Below are positions 6,429 through 11,358 of a stretch of 11,358 nucleotides of DNA, piece by piece. Numbering within the stretch: the stretch's first letter is position 1; every line of letters starts with the position of its first letter. The notes beneath the pieces are model-generated. The model had not been told where the DNA came from. It saw nothing but the letters and a program-made list of their open reading frames with translations, and did not search any database. Source of the DNA: JAKPCT01 sp029553165 (lineage in GTDB: Bacteria; Bacillota; UBA4882; UBA8346); NCBI GenBank assembly GCA_035359995.1, contig DAORZT010000071.1, forward strand, positions 1-11,358, given 5' to 3'. The position numbers were made by a program, and so were the translations under genes.

Positions 6429-7298
6429 ATGAAGAAAGTTCGCATCGAAGATTTGCAACCAGGGATGGTCTTAGCACGCAGTATCTATTCACCCGATGGG
6501 AGAATTCTGGTTAAGGAGAGGACGGAATTGACCGGTCAACTGTTAACCAGGCTCAGTGATTTAGGACTGCCGGCTGCATATATTGAATCTGTTCAGGAGA
6601 TCAATGTTGCAGAACTTGTTTCGGATATTACCCGGGTTGACCTGATCAGGGGGCTTTCCAAACTTGATCAGGAGATCCGGGCCGGTAAAAAACTGAACTT
6701 GTTATCAAATAAACAGCTATTATATTCATTGATTGATGAGATCAACAGTAACCGGAATAATCCGCTTAGTGAATTTCCGGATATCCGGCTTCATAGCGAC
6801 TATCTCTATGGCCATTCGGTGAATGTTTGTGTTATCGCAGTGAAGATGGGGTTGAAACTGACTTATAATCAATTAAAACTGGCCGATTTGGCAATTGGGG
6901 CATTATACCATGATATTGGAATGACCCAAATCCCGTTAACAATTTTAGATAAAAAACAGCCTCTGACTGAAGCAGAGACCAAAATTATTAGAACACACCC
7001 TGAAATAGGCTATAATTTCCTCAAGGGTAACGATGGACTCTCACATGTTTCGATTCATGTGGCTTATCAACACCATGAACGCTATAATGGCAGTGGTTAT
7101 CCTCGTGGAATGGCCGGAACGGCAATTCACGAATTTGCAAGGATTGTAGCGATTGCGGATGTATTTGATTCATTGATCACCGAGAAGATCTATCGTAAAG
7201 CAAAGAGTTTTGAAGAAGCGGTAGATTATATCCAGAGTAATTCGGGGACCGAGTTTGATCCGGAGATGGTAGAAGTATTTCTAAAGATTATTAAATGA
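6429..7298 (+). CDS. HD-GYP domain protein, probable cyclic-di-GMP phosphodiesterase
   Basis: HD-GYP proteins hydrolyse cyclic di-GMP (or related cyclic dinucleotides). In this 289-residue protein, residues 1-65 form a short N-terminal beta domain (IEDLQPGMVLARSIYSPDGR), common in Firmicute HD-GYP proteins and not a receiver or membrane sensor. The catalytic domain spans about 115-285, with metal ligands His129 (GHSVNV), His161-Asp162 (YHDIG), His190 (RTHPEIGY), His215/His216-Glu217 (QHHERYNGSGYP) and Asp244 (IADVFDSL). The GYP motif at 223-225 is intact, so activity is likely. It has AGGAG at 6416-6420, eight bases before ATG. It is last in the rnhB operon, co-transcribed with FliK-like and FlhB-like genes, and ends before a terminator-like hairpin. 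Confidence 0.9.
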   Translation: MKKVRIEDLQPGMVLARSIYSPDGRILVKERTELTGQLLTRLSDLGLPAAYIESVQEINVAELVSDITRVDLIRGLSKLDQEIRAGKKLNLLSNKQLLYSLIDEINSNRNNPLSEFPDIRLHSDYLYGHSVNVCVIAVKMGLKLTYNQLKLADLAIGALYHDIGMTQIPLTILDKKQPLTEAETKIIRTHPEIGYNFLKGNDGLSHVSIHVAYQHHERYNGSGYPRGMAGTAIHEFARIVAIADVFDSLITEKIYRKAKSFEEAVDYIQSNSGTEFDPEMVEVFLKIIK

Positions 7299-7317
7299 GG
7301 GATCTGATCAGGCAAGT

Positions 7318-7347
7318 TGTTGGGTTTAAATTATGCCCAGCATTTTT
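7318..7347 (+). terminator. Probable intrinsic terminator of the rnhB operon
   Basis: TGTTGGG (7318-7324) pairs with CCCAGCA (7336-7342) through seven positions including one G-T wobble, with an 11-base loop and then TTTTT (7343-7347). It starts 20 bases after the HD-GYP stop and its T run touches the stop codon of the convergent membrane-protein gene. It lacks a T run in the reverse direction, so it probably works for the + strand only. Confidence 0.6.
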
Positions 7348-7807
7348 AAGGTTTGTTTGGCTCTGGGACGCTCCAATGTGCCACTAAATAACCGGTCAAA
7401 ATACCAAAAACTAAATTATCAAAGAACAAGGAGAGATTTGTGCCCAAATCCCAAGGAATTATTTTTGGACCGCCCATCGCAAAGATAAACCCATAAACCA
7501 TGGTATACATGATTGCGTTGGAGACAATTGCTCCTTTTAACCACCAGAAATCTTTACCGGTCCAGAATATGATATAGCTCGTAATAATCCCCAGAATTGC
7601 TGCCATTAAGATCCAGGTTAATATTCCTAATAAAATCCCTCCGGGTGTCAGCGTTAATTTTTTAAAGAGATAAATACTGCCGGAGATCTGAAAGCTATAA
7701 TATTTTGTAAATCCCAGTTGTACAGCGCAAACGTTGAGTAATAGTTGGGGAATAGTTGCAATTTGAGCCGCCAAAGCTCCCAACGCAAAACGGTCACGGA
7801 TAATCAT
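7346..7807 (-). CDS. Small integral membrane protein of unknown function, about four transmembrane segments
   Basis: I do not recognise a named family. The 153-residue product has hydrophobic stretches at about residues 8-30, 55-80, 88-112 and 122-145. Between them are a short basic turn (YLFKK, 46-50), a KDFWWLKG segment (84-91) that looks like a conserved interfacial Trp patch, and a hydrophilic Pro-rich C-terminus (SVPEPNKP). There is no signal peptide beyond the first segment and no enzyme motif. ATG 7807 has GGAGGG (7822-7817) nine bases upstream; a second ATG four bases earlier is out of frame. It stands alone on the reverse strand between the rnhB operon and yraN, converging on the operon terminator. 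Similar orphan four-helix proteins occur in clostridial genomes, from general memory, without assigned function. Confidence 0.7.
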   Translation of the reverse strand: MIIRDRFALGALAAQIATIPQLLLNVCAVQLGFTKYYSFQISGSIYLFKKLTLTPGGILLGILTWILMAAILGIITSYIIFWTGKDFWWLKGAIVSNAIMYTMVYGFIFAMGGPKIIPWDLGTNLSLFFDNLVFGILTGYLVAHWSVPEPNKP

Positions 7808-8138
7808 ACATAAACGCCCTCCATTTGTTTATAAGCTATTATTTCCAGAGTGTTGACTTTTTAAACCGCCTTCCTAAACATTTCACAACTGTTAAACCTG
7901 CCAATTTATCAACCATCTTTCTATAGCAAGGTGATGTATAAAAATGTTAAAATTATAGAATATGTGTATTTATTGAATAAACTTTTTATGAAGTACTTGG
8001 CCAACTTTTAATACCTCTAATCTCTCGACTATTTTTAATCTTTTTAACCTCTCAATCACAAATGTACTAACCCATCAAAACCGTAAAAAAATTAATATAT
8101 TAAAAAGGAAAAATTTCCAAGATAACGAAATAACATAT
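7808..8138. other. 331-bp AT-rich divergent intergenic region
   Basis: Apart from the putative reverse promoter at 7860-7888, no gene or RNA is recognised here. It holds a 12-base palindrome TTAATATATTAA (8092-8103), a pyrimidine-rich stretch with loosely repeated CCTCTAAT and CCTCTCAAT words (about 8011-8057), and TTGGCCAA (7999-8006). A + strand promoter for yraN must lie here or yraN is weakly expressed, but no good -35/-10 pair was found. Confidence 0.5.
7860..7888 (-). promoter_or_regulatory. Putative promoter of the small membrane protein gene
   Basis: On the reverse strand TTGTGA (7888-7883) and TTTAAA (7865-7860) are separated by 17 bases, about 50 bases before the ATG at 7807. The match to sigma-A consensus is moderate and rests on position and spacing only. 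Confidence 0.4.
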
Positions 8139-8510
8139 ATGCAAAAAAATACAAGTAAAAGAAAATTTGGTAACCAGGGTGAACGGATTGCCGTTGATTA
8201 TCTGCAGCAGAACGGCTATCAAATCATTGCCTGTAACTATCGCTGCCCGTTTGGAGAGATTGATATTATTGGCCAGCAAGCCGGTGTCTGGTGTTTTATT
8301 GAAGTGAAGACGAGGCATACGAATAACTATGGGTATGGCTATGACGCAATTAATGCTTCCAAGAAAAAGCATCTGATCAAGGCGACATTACATTTTTTGA
8401 CCAGCCGTTCGTTGAATGATGTTGCAATCCGGTTTGATGTTGTATCAATTGATTATCAGTCACAGCAAAGTTATCAGATTAAATTAATTCAAAATGCTTT
8501 TTCCGGTTGA
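8139..8510 (+). CDS. yraN: YraN / UPF0102 endonuclease-like protein
   Basis: This 123-residue protein belongs to UPF0102, a family with a restriction-endonuclease-like fold related to archaeal Holliday junction resolvases; its exact role is not settled. Motifs seen are GNQGERIAVDYLQQNGY (11-27, family N-terminal helix with Glu15), NYRCPFGEIDII (33-44, acidic residues Glu40 and Asp42) and FIEVKTR (53-59, Glu55 and Lys57), giving the PD-(D/E)XK-type core. Length is typical (115-130). No Shine-Dalgarno site is found at a useful distance; AAAAAGGAA is 28 bases upstream and there is no better in-frame start between. It precedes comM by 53 bases, the order commonly found in Firmicutes and consistent with an rnhB-yraN-comM neighbourhood. 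Confidence 0.9.
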   Translation: MQKNTSKRKFGNQGERIAVDYLQQNGYQIIACNYRCPFGEIDIIGQQAGVWCFIEVKTRHTNNYGYGYDAINASKKKHLIKATLHFLTSRSLNDVAIRFDVVSIDYQSQQSYQIKLIQNAFSG

Positions 8511-8563
8511 AATTTGATACTTAAATTTATATAATTGGTTACTTATATGGGGGTCAGTTTGAT

Positions 8564-10090
8564 TTGTTAGCTAAAGTCGAAAGCCTTGCGTTTGCAGGTA
8601 TTGATGGCTATTTGGTCCAGATTGAGGTTGATTTGGGCGGTGGAATCCCATCATTTGAAATTGTTGGGTTACCTGATTTGGCGGTCCGGGAAGCGCGAGA
8701 CCGGGTCCGGGCTGCGATTAAGAACTCCGGACTGGAGTTCTATTTTCACCGGATTACGGTCAATCTTGCTCCGGCCAATATTAAAAAAGAAGGTTCCGGT
8801 TTTGATCTTCCGATCGCTTTAGGTGTTTTAGCTGCCAAAGGTGATGTGAGGGACGAGAAAATTGGCGATTCGGTGTTTATTGGCGAGTTAGCTCTGGATG
8901 GCAGTGTGCGACCGGTTGCCGGGATGTTGGTGATGGCACTGGCGGCGCGTGATGCCGGTAAAAAATATTTGGTGCTTCCGGCTGCCAATTTGAATGAGGT
9001 CTTGGTTGTGACCGGGATCGAACCAATTCCTGTTGAAAATCTCCATCAAGCCTGTGAATTTCTCAATGGTAACTGGGTACCACAGCTTTTTGATGCCAAT
9101 TCGTTCGGGGGACAGGTTGCTGCTGCATTAGAACTTGATGAAGATTTGGCTGATGTCCGTGGTCAGGAACAGGCAAAACGCGCATTGGAAGTAGCAGCAG
9201 CCGGCGGTCATAACATTATGATGGCCGGCCCGCCGGGATCGGGGAAAACGATGCTGGCGCGGCGGTTACCGGGAATTTTACCAACCCTTTGTCTTGAAGA
9301 AGCGATTGAGATAACCAAAATCTATAGTGTCGGCGGTCTTTTGGCACCGGGGAATTCGCTGATCCAAAAACGGCCGTTTCGGGCGCCGCATCATACTACC
9401 AGTGCCGCAGGGTTGATTGGTGGAGGAAGGATTCCGCGTCCTGGTGAAGTTAGTCTGGCACATCACGGAGTGTTATTTTTAGATGAGTTGCCGGAGTTCC
9501 CCCGTGAGGTGCTTGAGGTGTTACGGCAGCCATTAGAAGATGGCAAGGTCACCATTGCCAGAGCGGCTTCCACCCTTTCATTTCCGGCCCATTTTATGCT
9601 GGCGGCATCGATGAATCCATGCCCGTGCGGATTTCTAAATGATCCCTATAAAGCCTGTTCATGCAGTCCGGTCCAGATTCAACGTTATCAAAGCCGGATC
9701 TCCGGGCCGCTGATGGATCGTTTTGACATCCAAATCGAAGTCCCAAGGCTGCAAGAATATGAGTACGATTCGGTCCAAAGAGGGGAATCATCTTATGAGA
9801 TCCGGCAACGGGTGGAGAAAGCCCGCCTGCGGCAACGGGCCAGGTTTGCCGGGAAGAGTTACTACTGCAATGCCCAGATGAGCAGTAAGGACATTAAAAA
9901 ATATTGTGAGTTGGATCCAGCCGGGCGTGATCTGTTACGGCAGGCGGTCCAACGTTTTTCACTTAGCGCCAGAGCTTATTACCGGATTCTAAAGGTAGCC
10001 AGGACGATTGCTGATCTTGATGAATCAGCCACGATTGAAATCCCTCATTTAGCCGAGGCGATTCAGTACCGGAGTCTGAAGGAAAATTAG
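8564..10090 (+). CDS. comM: ComM / YifB family AAA+ ATPase (Mg-chelatase-like)
   Basis: In gram-negative competent bacteria ComM is a helicase-like AAA+ protein that helps extend recombination during natural transformation; in Firmicutes the homologue (YifB) is less studied. At 508 residues it matches the family. Residues 1-170 form the Lon-protease-like N-terminal domain (GIPSFEIVGLPDLAVREARD, 27-46). The ATPase part has Walker A GPPGSGKT (222-229), the APHHTTS motif (274-280), Walker B LFLDELPE (304-311), SMNPCPCG (349-356) and MDRFD (384-388). Four cysteines, CPC (353-355) and CSC (365-367), form a likely zinc knuckle. A C-terminal helical domain follows (about 395-505). TTG 8564 has GGGGGT (8549-8554) nine bases upstream. 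It converges on dnaN with only 32 bases between stops. Confidence 0.93.
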   Translation: MLAKVESLAFAGIDGYLVQIEVDLGGGIPSFEIVGLPDLAVREARDRVRAAIKNSGLEFYFHRITVNLAPANIKKEGSGFDLPIALGVLAAKGDVRDEKIGDSVFIGELALDGSVRPVAGMLVMALAARDAGKKYLVLPAANLNEVLVVTGIEPIPVENLHQACEFLNGNWVPQLFDANSFGGQVAAALELDEDLADVRGQEQAKRALEVAAAGGHNIMMAGPPGSGKTMLARRLPGILPTLCLEEAIEITKIYSVGGLLAPGNSLIQKRPFRAPHHTTSAAGLIGGGRIPRPGEVSLAHHGVLFLDELPEFPREVLEVLRQPLEDGKVTIARAASTLSFPAHFMLAASMNPCPCGFLNDPYKACSCSPVQIQRYQSRISGPLMDRFDIQIEVPRLQEYEYDSVQRGESSYEIRQRVEKARLRQRARFAGKSYYCNAQMSSKDIKKYCELDPAGRDLLRQAVQRFSLSARAYYRILKVARTIADLDESATIEIPHLAEAIQYRSLKEN

Positions 10091-10122
10091 ATGTGGCAGT
10101 TTCATGGTTTGTACGCTGTCTA

Positions 10123-11193
10123 TTATAACCTTGACGGCATAACGATGTATTGGTAGTCGTTTTGATCTTTTAATTTAAGCACTGCCGGCTTGTTGTCTCC
10201 GTTATACTTAAATTCGATTTTTTCGGTATCAATAGCCTTGAGGAAGTCAAGTAAATACTTTACTTTAAATCCAACCGTCGAAAGGTCTCCTGATTGTGCA
10301 ATTGGTAGTTCCTCCCTAAATTGACCGCTGTCGGTTGCGGCTGATGATAAAATTATACTGTCGTTTCGAATTTCAAGTTTTACTGATTCCGAAACCAAAC
10401 TGGTCCTTTCAAGTGACTTTATGAAGGCATCTCTTTCCAAAATTATTTCACCCATAAATTTTTGAGGGATTAATTGTTGATAGTTTGGAAATTGGTCAAT
10501 GATCAGTTTTGAGTTAATTGTGATCTCTTGATTCATTACAAATATTTGCTCATCGTCAATCATAAAAGTTACTTCACCATCGATTATTTCGGCAATTTCT
10601 TTGAGGGATTTAACTGGTACTAGTATTGATCTGCTGATTTTGCTTTGAACTGGTATTTCTTTGACTGTAATTCTCCTGGCATCAGTTGCTACTAATCGTA
10701 ACATCCCTGGTTTGATTTCAAACAACACCGAACTTAGATATGGTTTCAGAAGCTCAGAAGTTGTTGCGAATATTGTTTGTTTGATTGCTGTTTTCAAGTT
10801 GTCTGCATCAACTATATACGTTACTCCACTTGGTCCCTGCATTTCCGGAAAGTCAGCTGCTGACAGTGAAGGCAATTCAAATTCAGCTTGCTTTGACTGG
10901 ACAATAACTTTGTTAGTATCAGCAGTAAGTTTGATTTGTCCTGGTGATAAACTGCTCACAACATCAGTAAACTGTTTTCCGGAAATCAATAGCTTTCCAC
11001 TCGCTCCGATTTGCACATCAGGAACTTTCATTCGAATTGCCAATTCGGTATCAGTCGCTGAACAGTATACTGCAGTATCAGTTGCATCGATCAGGATGCC
11101 ATTTAAAATGGGCATTGGTGGTTTTGTGGCAATACCTCTCGATACTACTGCTAACACTTTTTCTAATACAGCTTGGTCAAAAATGAGTTTCAA
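10123..11193 (-). CDS. dnaN: DNA polymerase III beta subunit (sliding clamp)
   Basis: The beta clamp is a ring-shaped dimer that tethers DNA polymerase to DNA. The 356-residue protein is slightly short for the family (360-380) but complete: three similar domains (about 1-118, 125-235 and 240-356), the opening MKLIFDQAVLEKVLAVVSR, TATDARR-like VATDARRITVKE (167-178), and the family C-terminus VMPSRL. The TTG start at 11193 has a perfect GGAGGTG (11206-11200) six bases upstream. It is convergent with comM, and neither dnaA nor recF is visible. Pro codons are mostly CCA (10 of 17, CCG 3) and Arg codons are 7 AGA/AGG and 2 CGA of 9. comM and rbgA prefer CCG and CGG. This could be the main clamp in a rearranged locus, a second clamp, an acquired gene, or joined in by assembly error. 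Confidence 0.95.
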   Translation of the reverse strand: MKLIFDQAVLEKVLAVVSRGIATKPPMPILNGILIDATDTAVYCSATDTELAIRMKVPDVQIGASGKLLISGKQFTDVVSSLSPGQIKLTADTNKVIVQSKQAEFELPSLSAADFPEMQGPSGVTYIVDADNLKTAIKQTIFATTSELLKPYLSSVLFEIKPGMLRLVATDARRITVKEIPVQSKISRSILVPVKSLKEIAEIIDGEVTFMIDDEQIFVMNQEITINSKLIIDQFPNYQQLIPQKFMGEIILERDAFIKSLERTSLVSESVKLEIRNDSIILSSAATDSGQFREELPIAQSGDLSTVGFKVKYLLDFLKAIDTEKIEFKYNGDNKPAVLKLKDQNDYQYIVMPSRL

Positions 11194-11199
11194 TTAATT

Positions 11200-11206
11200 C
11201 ACCTCC
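11200..11206 (-). promoter_or_regulatory. Ribosome binding site of dnaN (TTG start)
   Basis: GGAGGTG on the reverse strand ends six bases before TTG 11193-11191. It supports this unusual start and gives the common MKL- N-terminus of the clamp family. Confidence 0.85.
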
Positions 11207-11280
11207 GCAGGAATTTTGATTGCCCCTTTACTGTCGGTTTCTGTTACTATGTTTTAATCTGTTGCTGTGAATGGATTACC

Positions 11281-11300
11281 CTCTGTTAATTTTAACAGAG
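11281..11300. repeat. 20-bp palindrome upstream of dnaN
   Basis: CTCTGTTAA (11281-11289) and TTAACAGAG (11292-11300) are perfect inverted arms around two T's. No T run follows on either strand, so it is unlikely to be an intrinsic terminator. It lies about 90 bases upstream of dnaN and six bases inside the terminal 52-bp repeat. It may be a protein binding site. CTGT words also occur at 11231, 11241, 11259 and 11265. Confidence 0.6.
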
Positions 11301-11306
11301 TGGAGA

Positions 11307-11358
11307 TATAATGATACCAGAAATTAAGACAGACAAAACGGCCAAAATAAGTTAGTAT
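11307..11358 (-). repeat. Right copy of the 52-bp perfect inverted repeat
   Basis: This is the exact reverse complement of bases 2-53. It begins with TATAAT (11307-11312). On the + strand an ATG at 11311, preceded by GGAG (11302-11305), opens a frame MIPEIKTDKTAKIS that stops at TAG 11353-11355; the same frame exists in the left copy on the reverse strand. No known transposase start is recognised. It most likely marks the edge of a multi-copy element cut by the window end. Confidence 0.95.

Noticed and set aside
8107..8118. GGAAAAATTTCC as an operator upstream of yraN
   Set aside because: It is a five-base arm palindrome in very AT-rich DNA and is expected by chance.
10661..11197. 178-codon open frame antisense to dnaN
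   Set aside because: It lies wholly within the well-supported dnaN gene in the opposite frame, has no recognisable domain and no good ribosome binding site.
11311..11355. Start of a transposase gene (MIPEIKTDKTAKIS) in the terminal repeat
   Set aside because: The frame stops after 14 codons in both copies and I recognise no transposase family, so only the repeat itself is reported.
1..11358. Linear plasmid or phage genome with inverted terminal repeats
   Set aside because: The contents are conserved chromosomal housekeeping genes with no replication, capsid or terminal-protein genes. A repeat-bounded chromosome segment explains the ends better.
1..11358. Complete circular molecule
   Set aside because: The shared end sequence is inverted, not direct, so the ends cannot be joined as an overlap.
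11200..11358. Replication origin upstream of dnaN
   Set aside because: No cluster of TTATCCACA-like DnaA boxes and no dnaA gene are visible; the CTGT words do not match that consensus.

Overview
The window looks like chromosomal DNA from an endospore-forming member of the Bacillota (Firmicutes). Reasons: a SpoIIM-type sporulation membrane protein next to a XerD recombinase; the ylqF(rbgA)-rnhB-ylqG-ylqH gene set known from Bacillus and clostridia; yraN followed by a ComM-type ATPase; strong GGAGG-type ribosome binding sites; and frequent TTG and GTG starts. No species can be named from the sequence alone. The DNA appears moderately AT-rich (judged by eye, not counted).

Layout. Bases 2-53 and 11307-11358 are a perfect 52-bp inverted repeat, so the window is bounded by two copies of one sequence. 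Inside it, in order on the + strand: a short unrecognised 3' gene remnant (to 233); spoIIM (357-977) and xerD (1079-1969), closed by a clear intrinsic terminator (2043-2075); an imperfect hairpin (2139-2176); and rbgA (2223-3056). A reverse-strand flippase-like membrane protein (4062-3031) overlaps the 3' end of rbgA. A tight four-gene operon follows (4302-7298): rnhB, a FliK/YlqG-like protein, an FlhB C-domain-like protein (YlqH) and an HD-GYP phosphodiesterase, ending in a second terminator-like hairpin. A reverse-strand small membrane protein (7807-7346), a 331-bp AT-rich gap, yraN (8139-8510) and comM (8564-10090) come next. Last, on the reverse strand, is dnaN (11193-10123), the beta sliding clamp.

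How the genes fit together. Most are housekeeping genes: chromosome dimer resolution (XerD), 50S ribosome assembly (RbgA), RNA:DNA hybrid removal (RNase HII), replication processivity (DnaN), and the nuclease-like and AAA+ proteins YraN and ComM, whose families are tied to DNA processing and transformation. The rnhB operon also carries two small proteins related to flagellar export parts and a probable cyclic-di-GMP phosphodiesterase, which hints at a motility or second-messenger link.

The least ordinary parts are the inverted terminal repeats and the dnaN segment. dnaN lacks its usual partners inside the window (recF would normally follow it) and is convergent with comM. Its Pro and Arg codon choice differs clearly from that of comM and rbgA. 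It may be a relocated, second or acquired clamp gene, or the product of a wrong assembly join. I did not find convincing evidence for a wholly new biological system.
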